NCBI GenBank assembly: GCA_000442125.1 | Contig: KE546968.1 | Coordinates: forward strand, 27,932-91,931 | Direction: 5' to 3' | DNA: 64,000 bases | DNA from: Opeltia flavorubescens | Taxonomy: Eukaryota; Ascomycota; Lecanoromycetes; Teloschistales; Teloschistaceae | Shown here: piece after piece, positions 35,422-45,638 of the stretch | How the letters are laid out: each line of letters opens with the position of its first letter | Position numbering within the stretch: position 1 is the stretch's first letter | Translations under genes and position numbers: made by a program | The notes under the pieces: model-generated | What the model saw: the letters and a program-made list of their open reading frames with translations, nothing else | The model's database searches: none | What the model was told of the DNA's origin: nothing

Positions 35422-36417
35422 ATGCTCTTATACACGTGGATCCTTTTCATTGCGTTGACATTATCTTCGAGTAATGCATTGCCTGTATCCGACTCCTCTC
35501 CCGCATTCGTTTTGCCGCCGTCGGACCTTGATGGAAGCAACGTGACTTCACTTAATGTCCCATTCCAACCTTCAGCTCTACAGAACATCAACGTCGATCT
35601 GAAGGCCTATCATCCTCCAGCAGGACGACCGCCATTCTCCCCAGCCGAGCTATACTACAGCATTTTCCAACAAACGGTCGGAATCTGGCGATTCAAATCC
35701 GTCCAACATATCCCAGTGCGCGGCCTCCGTATCCCTGCTATCGGTTTTTCAGTACCGGATACGGACATAAAACCTTCGCTGGCAGGAGGCTGGGATCTCA
35801 CGAGTACCATCGCGGCTGCGGTCCTAGTAGAAATGCTCAAGACAATCGATAGCAGGGTCCCCTTTAATCCCTTGCTTATCGGGGCTAGTTTATCTGCAAA
35901 AGTCACGAAAGTACCTATAGGCGAGATAATCACCCGCTGGCCCGCAGCAAAAGAAACGATCGACGGGCAAAATTTAACGGCGGAGACCCTGGAAACTCAG
36001 AACGGCATCACTGTCAGGGTGGGATACTTGCCACAAAGTCCCGAATATCGGCTCATAGACGCTCAATTCTGGCTCCAGAACTTCCGGGAGCTAAACACTC
36101 TAATATTAAGCCGGCATTCTGCGACTGAGCCTGTAGTATGGGAAACCCAACATCCGGATTTGATAATGACGTACCGTGAGGGGACCAACTACAGACTTGC
36201 CAATAAAATCACCATGGGTGGCGCGGCTCCGGGAGGGAAGCAAATTACCTACGATCAATTAATTATTGGGATGGGTATGGTTTCAAAGAGGGTGATTGAG
36301 AAGCAGAACTTTACGCCTTTTAATGCAATGATCGCGTTCGATGGGTGGGACGGAATAAAGTATAGCTTGAACTTTGAACCAAAAAGTAGTGCAACCGGTC
36401 CCACGGAGACCGCTTGA
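35422..36417 (+). CDS. secreted protein, tandem paralogue A
   Basis: A single exon of 331 residues. The ATG at 35422 gives a signal peptide (MLLYTWILFIALTLSSSNAL, cut near residue 20). The mature part shares an ordered set of motifs with the next gene: ELYYSIFQQTVGIWRF, a RGLRIPAIGFSVPDT strand pair, LLIGASLS, NGITVRVGYLPQSPEYRLI, DAQFWLQNFRELNTLILSRH, and AFDGWDGIKYSLNF at the C-terminus. Few Cys are present. I do not recognise the family. The regular strand patterns, the signal peptide and the lack of introns suggest a secreted, beta-rich protein of unknown function. Arose with the neighbour by tandem duplication. Confidence 0.8.
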   Translation: MLLYTWILFIALTLSSSNALPVSDSSPAFVLPPSDLDGSNVTSLNVPFQPSALQNINVDLKAYHPPAGRPPFSPAELYYSIFQQTVGIWRFKSVQHIPVRGLRIPAIGFSVPDTDIKPSLAGGWDLTSTIAAAVLVEMLKTIDSRVPFNPLLIGASLSAKVTKVPIGEIITRWPAAKETIDGQNLTAETLETQNGITVRVGYLPQSPEYRLIDAQFWLQNFRELNTLILSRHSATEPVVWETQHPDLIMTYREGTNYRLANKITMGGAAPGGKQITYDQLIIGMGMVSKRVIEKQNFTPFNAMIAFDGWDGIKYSLNFEPKSSATGPTETA

Positions 36418-36930
36418 AATGATCTTGCTCTGGTGTCAAAAAGCCGTACTTAATTCTCTTCTTCTCTTTCATCCTTTCAGTCCTTAAGTGTTTTCCTTTC
36501 CATGTCCACTTGTATCTCATGCCTTGGTGGCCAGAAGTCCCGGTCTCGAAGACAAGTAATCTGATAGGTCCCTTACAAGCTAGGCACCTTTCCATTTTCG
36601 CATGTGAATGTACAAATACCAGCACAGTCGTCGGTCGATTGCGAGATCATGATATTCAGCTACGCGCGAGAATAAAGACCTACGATATGAAATCTCACTT
36701 TCCTCCCGTCCTCTTGCCCACGAATGAAATAGTCGCAGAATGTATAGTAATGTATGGATTATTCCAGTCCAATCGTCTCGACCGAGTTGACCCCCATTCT
36801 CATTGGAAAATCCAACTTCGAAGATCGTGAAGATTATACTGCATATGTTATTCGAAGCAAGGGTAACATGTCCATCTCAATATATGCATTCAGTGGACGA
36901 GGGTCTCGAGCTAGACTTCCCCACAGCAGC

Positions 36931-36961
36931 AGCTATGCGACCTTGCGATATCCGATCGCAT
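36931..36961 (+). promoter_or_regulatory. 31-bp shared upstream motif, copy 2
   Basis: AGCTATGCGACCTTGCGATA followed by TCCGATCGCAT, ending 119 bp before the ATG at 37081. It matches copy 1 at 29 of 31 positions and has the same distance to the start codon. Confidence 0.55.
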
Positions 36962-37080
36962 GTCATATAGTATATAGCTTCTCCTCAGCTATCGTATACT
37001 GGACGCTCTGCATTCATCTTCCCAAAACCAACTTCGCTATCGAAGAATCCATTTCAAAAGTCACTACGTGCAAAAAAACC

Positions 37081-38058
37081 ATGTTAACATTCGTTCATTT
37101 CCTCCTAGTTACCCTGATATTCTCCTTGAGCAACGCTTTGCCTGCCGCCGATAGCTCGCTCGCGAACTTCTCACCCTTGGTAATTGATACCAGCAAGAGC
37201 CCAATTGCCGTCAATCTCCCCATCAATCCACTCTCGGATCTGAAGAACATCAACCTCGACGTTCGAGTCAATTCGAAGGATGCCCGCGGACTCGATCCCG
37301 CCCAGCTCTTCTACAGCATCTTCTCCCAAGCAGTGCAATACTGGAAACTCCCTCAACTCGAAGTCATCACATCCGGCCGGCATCTCCCCGCCGTCGGGTT
37401 CCAGGTTCCAGACACCTACATAGTCCCCTCGCCAGGAAGCACAGCACTCACGACCGTGGTGACCACCGCCGTGCTCTTGCGGATGCTAGAGGTAATCGAT
37501 ATGCGGAACCCGTTCGTCCCCCTACTCATCCAGGCCACCCTATCAGAAAGAGGCACCGGGAGAGGTGTGGGGATAATCCGAGCTGTCTGGCCACCTTCAG
37601 CCACGACAACAAACGTAGAGAAATTGCACACCAGTAACGGTATCACAATCGCCATCGAATTCGACGGCCAAAGCCCACAATACCGGCTCATCAGCGCCCA
37701 ATACTGGCTCTACAGCTTCCGATCCCTATCTACCTCTCTATTCAGCAGGCATGCGGTAGACCAACCAATTAAGTGGGATCCATCGCATCCAGAATTAATC
37801 TCCATGTTTGCGGAAGGGGACACATACAGGCTATATTCGGAGATAAGTATGACCGGTCCGATCCCGAGGGGTCATTCGCAAGTGCGTTGGGGGCAAGTAT
37901 TGGACGGGTTAGGTATGGTTTTGAAAGAGGTTGTGGAGAGGAAGAAGTTCGAACCTTTGAGGGCGAGTGTGTCTTTTGATGGGTGGGAGGGTGTGAAGTA
38001 TGGGTTTTATTTCGTGCCGAGACCGAGAGTGACGGGTGGAGGAACGCAAACAGCTTGA
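37081..38058 (+). CDS. secreted protein, tandem paralogue B
   Basis: A single exon of 325 residues; an in-frame extension upstream to 36754 lacks conserved content, so the ATG at 37081 with its signal peptide (MLTFVHFLLVTLIFSLSNAL) is chosen. Motifs match paralogue A in order: QLFYSIFSQAVQYWKL, GRHLPAVGFQVPDT, LLIQATLS, NGITIAIEFDGQSPQYRLIS, AQYWLYSFRSLSTSLFSRH and SFDGWEGVKYGFYF. Both end in a short polar tail finishing TETA or TQTA. Overall similarity is moderate, so the duplication is not recent. Function unknown; extracellular location is inferred. Confidence 0.8.
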   Translation: MLTFVHFLLVTLIFSLSNALPAADSSLANFSPLVIDTSKSPIAVNLPINPLSDLKNINLDVRVNSKDARGLDPAQLFYSIFSQAVQYWKLPQLEVITSGRHLPAVGFQVPDTYIVPSPGSTALTTVVTTAVLLRMLEVIDMRNPFVPLLIQATLSERGTGRGVGIIRAVWPPSATTTNVEKLHTSNGITIAIEFDGQSPQYRLISAQYWLYSFRSLSTSLFSRHAVDQPIKWDPSHPELISMFAEGDTYRLYSEISMTGPIPRGHSQVRWGQVLDGLGMVLKEVVERKKFEPLRASVSFDGWEGVKYGFYFVPRPRVTGGGTQTA

Positions 38059-38169
38059 GGCTTTTGTCGGAAGTTTGATGTCGAGGAAGAAGCGTGTAGG
38101 GTCATAATTCAACTTTTGTTGTTTAGCTCGTCAACAAGTATGCTACGAATTTATTTGAGTTATTGAAGC

Positions 38170-38312
38170 AAAGAATATGCATCTTGGACACAGACTGGCT
38201 CAGAGAACTACTGCCCATGTCAGCTAGATGGTTTTTCGGTATTCGATTATGATGACAGTTGAAGTCGGACACTAAAATCAGAGGAATTCACTCCCAGCTA
38301 CATCTCACTATC
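38170..38312 (+). repeat. diverged direct repeat, copy 1
   Basis: About 140 bp beginning AGAATATGCATCTTGGACACA. It aligns along its length with 40785-40925, with mostly transition differences and small gaps. The two copies flank the sialidase-like gene. Confidence 0.6.
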
Positions 38313-38475
38313 AACTAGACGTTTGCATGTAATGAATACACTCGAACGGCTCATTTTACCAGACCATCACATGCCAATGCACACAATAGAGAAATATAAC
38401 CAGATTAGGTATATCTCGTATGAAAGGCATTAGAAGAGTTGAATTTACACTTTTTCCTGTCCTAAAGTCTGACGA

Positions 38476-39638
38476 TCACTTCCTAGCCAGCTTAATCTTC
38501 TGAGCTTTCGCACCGCCATGATCGTACACCGCCAAGAAGTTATCATTATCTAGTCCGACCAGGCCTGGCCAGACGCTCAGCACATTCGACACTGTGATCT
38601 TGTTTCCCCACGTCTGGCCCCCATCACCACTTGTGATCAGCTTGACCGCCGTGTCTGTCACATAATTCGGTGCCGGTGCGGTCAGCGAAGAGTCTTCATT
38701 GGTAATGAAGACCACCGCAAGTCTGCCACCAATCGTGACAATCTGTGGAGCGCCAGCACTTGTGTAGGGACTGGTGGGTGTGTAGATAGTCCTTCGACCA
38801 CCCCATGTCTTGCCATCATCTGTGGACGAAATGGCGCTGAGCACGAAGGTACCATTGACTCCGCTCTCGAACACAGCCAATAGATTCTTCTTGCTGATGG
38901 AGGTGATGCCAATCATGCCATCACGGGAGGTGGCATCGGGCCCTGCCACTGTCTTCGGTGCTGACCACGTTGTACCGCCATCGGTAGAGACGCGTTGAAG
39001 GATGTCTTGATCATCGAAGCCATTCTCATAGGAATAATACAGCTGTAACGAGCCGTCTCGGGCATTGCGCAGAAAGGGCTCCCATAGCCCGTTGACAGGA
39101 CCGAAGTCGGCTGTTGGCTCACTTAGAAACAGCCAGCTCTTGCCCAGATCATCGGAGTAGCAGATGGTGATCCTAAAGTACGTGTAGCTTCCCGTGCTAG
39201 GATCCTTGGAGTGATTGCGAAATGCGACCACGACCCGGCCAGAAGGTAGCTGGAGGACGTAGGGGTTATCAATGTCATTTGCGTCAGAGGGCCCCCTGGC
39301 CACTTCACCCTGGAATTTCCTTGTCGATGTCAGCATCGAGTGCAATGAGAGGCAGGCAGGAAGAACAAGACGTACCAAGACTGGCCATCATCGGTACTAA
39401 GGACGATTCGGATGATGTTGTCGCCACCTTCGAAAGCGGTGTATGTTCCCAGAATGCTACCGTCGGAAAGTTTGTTGGCACGAGGATATGTTCCGCTACC
39501 AAAGACCACGGGAGATCCCACCAGCTTTGGTACGATGGCTGTCCTTGCTAGGGCAGTACTCTCGACAGGAGCTCCGTAAGATGTGGGAAAGAGAGATGCG
39601 CCAATCAAGCTGATCAAAGCGAAAGCTGGACAAAACAT
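38476..39638 (-). CDS. secreted sialidase-like (BNR/Asp-box) protein
   Basis: Exons 39376-39638 and 38476-39319 give 368 residues; the 56-nt intron has donor GTACGT, a GCTGAC branch site and acceptor AAG. A signal peptide covers about residues 1-22 (FALISLIGASLFPTSYG). Five Asp boxes (S/T-x-D-x-G-x-x-W) are present: STDDGQSW, SDDLGKSW, STDGGTTW, STDDGKTW and SGDGGQTW, one per blade of a six-bladed beta-propeller as in exo-sialidases (GH33-like superfamily). An early YPRANKLSDGSILGTY supplies the Arg of the usual RIP-like motif. Whether it cleaves sialic or related acids or another glycan is open, as many fungal members are untested. It lies between two diverged direct repeats. Confidence 0.85.
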
Positions 39639-40784
39639 TGTTGTAATGTTAACAAGTAAGGGTTCGAAAGAAGCAATAGTGTCTAAAATACCGGGGACCT
39701 AATTGAAAAGGACTGGGCAGCGTTGTCCTTGCGCGTTGCGTGGACGTGCTCAATCTATACTAAGTCACAAGTTCCCCGAGTTCTAGGATAGGAAAGACAG
39801 TCATGGCAGAGAGTCCCTTTTGTGTCTGAGCCGTATGAACTAGCTGTCCACTACTCCTTTCCATTTCAATAGTTCTCTGCAGGTCGAAGTTGTAGTAAGG
39901 AAAAGTCGAGAGCCACCAATGCATGCTGAATCTCTGTCACGGGCACAGGTGGAAAACCTAGCTTCCGCCTGAATCGCGTTGTAAGCATCCTCATCGTGGT
40001 CGGAAGCTCTTTTATGTCAATTGTCGAAGCAAGCTTCCATTAGGGGAGCGTTAGTGTGCATATTTAGATTGATAAGCTCGGACGTTGTCGTGAGGGACTG
40101 TAGATGGCTTGGTCCTAGACTCGCTTCTCCCTCAACTCTGGGGTCTTCCCATTGGAGGAGCTCGCGAGCCAGATCCTCTTAGTGTTTTGTGGCAAGGCGT
40201 AGACAATTCGTAAGAAATTAGGTTGAGTAGAACCACGGCATATTCCTAACCACATGCCAAGCCTGTTTACCCGCCGAAGCGCTCCTCTCAGTACAGTGAA
40301 CGATGAACCTTGTCGGGACTTATGCAAGCCATACTCCCATTTGATTCTCATGGGACGTTTGCTCCCTGATCTTCTGTCTGCAGCGACCTAAGTCAGGACA
40401 ACTTGACCATCTAAGATTGAAGCTTTTCAAGACACAGACTTTTAAGGGAGATATAAATGCTATGCCCGAAAATGATCATTCGAGCAAGAAATTAACATTG
40501 CGTTGGTGTTGTACTTAATTCAATGAAGGGGACGAGTATCAGTGAACGTGACAGCTCATGGAAGGCAGAAAACATAACGCGATCTAGAAACTATGATGAT
40601 CAAACATCGCACATTCTTTTTCCTTTTTCCTCTTCTTATTAATCTTGCCTTTGCCTACATTTTCTCCTGCCCTTTGCTCATCCTGATGTGCGAGAGAAGT
40701 CCTTCCGTCCTTAATTGCACATCTAATATCTCAATATTGTTCAAGTTGTCAACTTGGATTTTAAAGCATCCTTTTTAGTCACCG
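39639..40784. other. intergenic
   Basis: No gene supported. A 61-codon frame with ATG at 40593 begins with a hydrophobic leader but has no further features. Confidence 0.4.
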
Positions 40785-40925
40785 CAAGAATATACATCTT
40801 GGACACAGGCTAGCTCAGAGAGTTGCTGCCCATGTGATTTTGGGTTTTCATTGACCCGATTATCATGACAATCGAAGTCTGAATTTACAATCATGGGAAT
40901 TGATTGCCGGTTGCATCCCACTGTC
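40785..40925 (+). repeat. diverged direct repeat, copy 2
   Basis: About 140 bp beginning AGAATATACATCTTGGACACA, aligned with 38170-38312. Shared blocks include ACTGCCCATGT versus GCTGCCCATGT and GGAATTCACTCCC versus GGAATTGATTGCC. Confidence 0.6.
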
Positions 40926-41227
40926 GTGAGCCTCGGCGTTCATTCAGTGTCCTCGTACTACTGGATTAGGTCTAGTGCGTCTCGGCATTCTCACACTTTT
41001 ACGGCGAGTCACTAAAGCTTTAGCACAACCAGCCTGACTATCGACTAGGGTTATATATACGTATTCCTAATGACACTCTATGATCGCTGAATATACAATA
41101 TCTGGTGAATGAGTTCCAGTTGGATTCATTCGCCTGAGCAGGACGTAGAGTCCGCCTGAAATGTTTCGGCAGCCATTAAATTTACAAAAAGAGGACAACT
41201 ACATACTACATCAAGCATCCCCCTGCA

Positions 41228-43291
41228 ATGGATATGCCCGAATCTTTCGATCACTCTGATCTACCATTACCCGATCCTCGATGCTTCCGATTGCTCAAGC
41301 TGGATCTTCTTGTTGATAAGCATGAATCAGTACACTGTTCCCTCGAGACATTCAATCAAGATGAAGCACCTCTGTACTATGCGCTATCCTACACCTGGGG
41401 TAGTCCCTTTCCTGAAGCTGCTTCCGACGCAGCCTACGATAATAAGCTTACCATCCTAATCAACTCGAAGCACTACGAGGTTACCAAGAACCTTTACGAC
41501 GCTCTTCTACAGCTGCAATACGCTGACATTGATACTTGGATCTGGATAGATACAATTTGCATATGGCAAGCCAACTTGCAAGAACGTAGCTCTCAAGTGG
41601 GGATGATGGATCAAATCTACGGAAACGCTGTCCAAGTCATCATCTGGCTGGGACCGAGCGATGCTGATACAGTTGCGGTGGCTCAATTGAATTCTAAGCT
41701 TGCCTGTATATCTAACGAGTCAGAGGCTGCTCCGAGACAACGAATGCAACAGTCTCAAGTGGAGCCACTCAAAGATGAGATAGATCTTACCGAGTTTGGT
41801 CTTCCCGGCAACAGGGATCCGATTTGGCCAACATTTGCCAAATTTATGAAAAGGAGCTATTTTAAGCGCCTCTGGATATTACAGGAAATTTCCCTTGCCA
41901 AAGCGACTCGAGTCTATTGCGGTTCCGTCACTTTTCAAGCAAGTGAACTCTGGCACAGCTCATCATTTATTGGAAGGACACAGCTCGGAGCTCTCTTGGA
42001 AAAACGGGAACTATATATCAGTTCCAAATCATTTAATTACCATTACCTCGCCTCGAATGTTCTTGCAATAACTATGATGCAGTTATTCTGCAGCCTCGAT
42101 CGAATGTCAAAGCTTCTACATGGCTTCAATTATTTTTACAAATCAGATTTTGACGTGAATGCTACGACACTTATCCAAGTCCTTGTTTTCATGACACCAA
42201 ATTTCTATGCTACAGATCCGAGAGACCATATCTTCGCCCTACTTGGTATTATCAACAGGATAGCTGAGAGAAATGCGATCATACCATTTTTGGTATCCCA
42301 TGACTACACCAAGACTGTCCAAGAAATATTTCGCATTATTATGACGCTAATATTGCAAGACACAGGGTGGCTAGCGTTCCTTACAATGGTTCCGGATGTG
42401 ACCACGCGTCGAATCAACAATTTACCAAGCTGGGTCAAGGACTTCTCGGCACCAACTCACTGCCCATTCATGCTTTTCGCTCAGGACAAGAGGTCACTCC
42501 CACGCTTTGACGCAAGTAAGGTATATCAGTCCAACGAAGCCCGATTCACAATTAAAGATAAAGAACTCCGCTTGCAAGCCCGATCATTTGACCATATATC
42601 GGTGCTTGGTGAGCCCGTGGAAAATCTTATAGGAGATGCTACATCGCAACATATCGCCCGTTTCATATTACAATCCGATGTACAATACAAAACGGGCGAG
42701 GATCGAGTCGAAGTTCTCTGGCGAACTCTAATCTCTGACCAAACTGAACATCATTATCCAGCCCCAGCTACTCTCTCTCAATCGTTCTCTGCTTGGATCA
42801 AATACTCGCTCTTCTTAGGATTATTGACAGCAGGTCGGCAAGGTCAAAGCCTAAGCGCATATATCAGTACTATGCCCAGCATTGGAGCTCTAGCCAAAGC
42901 CGATACAACGGGAATCATCAGCGATTACCTACAAGTCTCCGCTGAGGTCATCGAGTACACGGATCCCGAGGCCATCGAACCAATCCCACCGTATGCAACC
43001 ATGCTAGAAAAGAAAATGTGGCCATATCTCAAACTCCTGCGCAGTATAACTTTCATGAAACGACTATTCAAAACCATGGACGGGTGGCTTGGCTTAGGAC
43101 CGCAGTCTCTACGGATTGGGGATTCGATTTGGGTCTTAGCTGATGCTCCGATGCCCTTTGCCCTGCGGAAGATTGGGGATGAGTCTTCGAATGCGTATGA
43201 ACTTGTGGGCGAAGTATACGTGCATGGCGCCATGCACGGAGAGGCCCTTGGTGATGGAGGGCCGGAATGGGAACATATCGTGCTACAATAA
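41228..43291 (+). CDS. HET-domain protein (heterokaryon incompatibility type)
   Basis: A single exon of 687 residues. The HET domain (about 45-215) shows all three usual blocks: YYALSYTWGSP, then IDTWIWIDTICIWQANLQER with SSQVGMMDQIYGNAVQVIIW, then KRLWILQEISLAKATRVYCG. The following LVFMTPNFYATDPRDHIFALLGI is the frequent ATDPRDxIFALLGL block of stand-alone fungal HET proteins. The C-terminal 300 residues are unspecific and finish with an IWVLADAPMPFALRK and ELVGEVYVHGAMHGEAL, a common HET-family ending. HET-domain proteins can trigger programmed cell death on non-self recognition; many copies have unknown partners. The reading frame is complete. A broken HET relative lies 6 kb to the right. 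Confidence 0.92.
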   Translation: MDMPESFDHSDLPLPDPRCFRLLKLDLLVDKHESVHCSLETFNQDEAPLYYALSYTWGSPFPEAASDAAYDNKLTILINSKHYEVTKNLYDALLQLQYADIDTWIWIDTICIWQANLQERSSQVGMMDQIYGNAVQVIIWLGPSDADTVAVAQLNSKLACISNESEAAPRQRMQQSQVEPLKDEIDLTEFGLPGNRDPIWPTFAKFMKRSYFKRLWILQEISLAKATRVYCGSVTFQASELWHSSSFIGRTQLGALLEKRELYISSKSFNYHYLASNVLAITMMQLFCSLDRMSKLLHGFNYFYKSDFDVNATTLIQVLVFMTPNFYATDPRDHIFALLGIINRIAERNAIIPFLVSHDYTKTVQEIFRIIMTLILQDTGWLAFLTMVPDVTTRRINNLPSWVKDFSAPTHCPFMLFAQDKRSLPRFDASKVYQSNEARFTIKDKELRLQARSFDHISVLGEPVENLIGDATSQHIARFILQSDVQYKTGEDRVEVLWRTLISDQTEHHYPAPATLSQSFSAWIKYSLFLGLLTAGRQGQSLSAYISTMPSIGALAKADTTGIISDYLQVSAEVIEYTDPEAIEPIPPYATMLEKKMWPYLKLLRSITFMKRLFKTMDGWLGLGPQSLRIGDSIWVLADAPMPFALRKIGDESSNAYELVGEVYVHGAMHGEALGDGGPEWEHIVLQ

Positions 43292-44079
43292 TGATCGAAT
43301 GCGTTGTGACTAAGACCCAAGGTTTGATATACTGAATGGAACAGGAAAAATCAAATTCTATCATGGCTCCTCTGCTGAAGCGGAGCAATTATCCGGAATG
43401 CTTTATTTCACCTTCGTTGAGACTTCCCCGGTGTTTTCTGATGTCTTTGATATGGGTGATTCACAATGCCTTGCTGCTCTTGGATATTGAATATTTGACA
43501 AGGGGTGTCCATGCACAACGAGAAAGGGCAGATTCCGCGGAACTCCACTACATCCCAGCACAGAAGCGTATCCCTCCTTTGGGGAAATATACAGGCCATC
43601 TTGTTCATTTAGGTCCGATAGACACCGCAAAGGATTCAATACTACGATTGAATGGTTCCCTTTGTCGTATGTTTTTCTTGAGATGTGTGCATCATAGTCG
43701 TTGAGGCGGTGATGATGATGAATCAGTGATACCTTGCTGAGACCAAGACTTAGGTTTGGCCTAGAGGACTATTTGCATATCATGACTCATTTTCCCTGAA
43801 CTTGAACAGAATCCCTGACTCTTCTTTGCAGATTAATTGCGACTACAACAATGTCGATGACGGAGATGACGTGGCAGAGTTGCAAGGAAGGGTATATAAA
43901 TCTTGCGTTCCATGGATCTTCATGTTCCACAAAAAATTCCATGACGATATCCACACGCAACGTTGCTAGCAGAGACATCTGTACGACATATTACCTCCTC
44001 CACAACCTGCACTTTTTTGAACCTCAACGCGCTCTCGGCCGCTCACTCTTTCTTACAAATTTTTCAAGTTCGACAGGAC
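43292..44079. other. intergenic with a TATA box
   Basis: TATATAAA at 43893-43900 on the plus strand suggests a transcription start near 43925. Several short ATGs follow before the Cys-rich small ORF at 44080. No other gene is supported. Confidence 0.4.
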
Positions 44080-44199
44080 ATGGCCTATCAACATTGGAAA
44101 TGCTGCGGGTGCAGTCATCCGAACCCATACTGGCGCGTGTTTTGCTTTGATTGTCATCATGAGAAGTGTGATCACTGCTGGTACTCTTCACTGCAGTAG
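44080..44199 (+). CDS. small Cys-rich zinc-ribbon-like protein (39 residues)
   Basis: ATG at 44080 in GACATGGCC context. The peptide begins AYQHWKCCGCSHPNPYW and continues with CFDCHHEKCDHCW. Three CxxC units and a fourth Cys pair give a pattern like the short fungal zinc ribbons WxCCxCxxxNP...C..C.H..C..C. It lies downstream of a TATA box at 43893. Upstream ATGs and possible splice sites make the true start uncertain; the motif may be the last exon of a longer gene. Confidence 0.4.
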   Translation: MAYQHWKCCGCSHPNPYWRVFCFDCHHEKCDHCWYSSLQ

Positions 44200-44441
44200 T
44201 GGGTCGGCGATACGGGATACTTCAAGGGTAATGCTGATTGTTGTCTGCATGCGGTCTTTGGACGATGGGAGATATCAGGTTTTAGAGAAGATTTGGTTCA
44301 TTTCTCAACAATAAAAACTCCATTTCGTGCGTGTGAAATATTTGACACATAATTTGCCATCAGTCGGAGTCATTTTAATCTGTCTCTACTGCGAAAAGAT
44401 ATTATCAGGGTAACAAACGTCGTCATATTGGTAGGATGTAA

Positions 44442-45638
44442 TCATAGATACTTCTCCATCACCCTTTTCACCCTTTCTAAATCCAATGCTTCTACTTTCT
44501 TCCCCGCCAAACCAACCATCGTCTCGGCCATACAAAGAGCATTATAGATCGCCTCTTCCACCGCATCAGCCGCAGCCTCAAACAAAGCACCGATACTCGT
44601 ATCTTCCATTACATCTATCCTTTTCGACACTGTAGGCATGGCGCCACCCTCAGGATCTCGTGGTATCTCATGCGCGGTAGAGAAAGCGAGAAAGATATCC
44701 CCGGAGCCGTTGGCGCCCCAGCCCCCAACACGAGCAAGACCAACTGTCGCACGTTTTGCAAGCCGCTGTAGCTGGATGGGATGCAGAGGTGCTGATGTAG
44801 CAATGACGATTATGATACTACCGTCCTGCTTTTTTGATGACTCCATCGGCGTATCAAGCGCTTCCTCCGCCCACCCCATCGATTGAATTTCCTTCCCATC
44901 TTCTTCTATGAACAACCTTCCAATAGGGACCCCTCCGATACGAAAATCCCGCTGAGCACCATAGTTGCACTGGACTAAAGCGCCGAGGGTGTAGCTTACC
45001 GACTTCATGGCACCAGTCTTCTCATCCAGCTCTCTCCCTTCGATAACCCGCGACGAGCTCCCCGTTCCGCCCTTGAAACCATGACACAGCATCCCTGTTC
45101 CTCCGCCTGTATTCCCCTCCTGCACAGGCCCGGAAGAAGCACACTCTATCCCCCGCACTATGTGCGAGGGCGTCACGGCCATGGCGCCGATATCGCTCAT
45201 TATCCCATCAAACGTCTCCGCTACGAGGGGAAGGAGAAACCAATCACACACTCCCTTACTATTTCTATATTCACGAATACAGTACTCGTATATACCACTA
45301 TATGCTGCGCCAACGGCAAATGAATTTGTAATAATCACAGGTGTGTTTAGTAATCCGGTCTCGTCGAGCCAGTGCACGCCCGTCATTTCTCCGGAGCCGT
45401 TGAAGCGGAAGTACCCCGCGTAGCAGCCTTGGGTGAAGAATTCTCGACGGGGGAGGATGGTTGTTACGCCTGTTCGGACCTCCCGGGTTGATTCGGATGG
45501 GGGAAGGATTATGGATTCTGTGTGCACGAGGACGCCTGGGACGTCGGTTATGGAATTTGAGGGGCCGGGGTTGTAGCGTCCGATTTTGAGCTGGGGGAGG
45601 AGGGCGCGGATACGAGCTCGTGAGGGGGGGTTTGGCAT
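44442..45638 (-). CDS. DmpA/BapA-type aminopeptidase (S58, Ntn-like)
   Basis: A single exon of 398 residues with ATG at 45638. It belongs to the P1/S58 family of self-cleaving peptidases that release N-terminal (D- or beta-) amino acids. Family features: [12 protein letters not shown] near residue 30, [10 protein letters not shown] (56-64), [17 protein letters not shown], then [20 protein letters not shown] followed by three Ser at 194-196, the region where the precursor is cut and the new N-terminal Ser becomes the nucleophile. The beta-subunit part has [10 protein letters not shown] and, near the C-terminus, [18 protein letters not shown], as in bacterial DmpA. The exact nucleophile among the three Ser was not assigned. 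Intracellular location is likely, as no signal peptide is present. Confidence 0.9.
   Translation of the reverse strand: MPNPPSRARIRALLPQLKIGRYNPGPSNSITDVPGVLVHTESIILPPSESTREVRTGVTTILPRREFFTQGCYAGYFRFNGSGEMTGVHWLDETGLLNTPVIITNSFAVGAAYSGIYEYCIREYRNSKGVCDWFLLPLVAETFDGIMSDIGAMAVTPSHIVRGIECASSGPVQEGNTGGGTGMLCHGFKGGTGSSSRVIEGRELDEKTGAMKSVSYTLGALVQCNYGAQRDFRIGGVPIGRLFIEEDGKEIQSMGWAEEALDTPMESSKKQDGSIIIVIATSAPLHPIQLQRLAKRATVGLARVGGWGANGSGDIFLAFSTAHEIPRDPEGGAMPTVSKRIDVMEDTSIGALFEAAADAVEEAIYNALCMAETMVGLAGKKVEALDLERVKRVMEKYL

Noticed and set aside
36754-37080. In-frame N-terminal extension of tandem paralogue B
   Set aside because: It has no counterpart in paralogue A, covers the shared upstream motif, and would bury the signal peptide.
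40593-40778. 61-residue ORF with a hydrophobic leader
   Set aside because: Short, low complexity, AT-rich surroundings, nothing recognisable after the leader.
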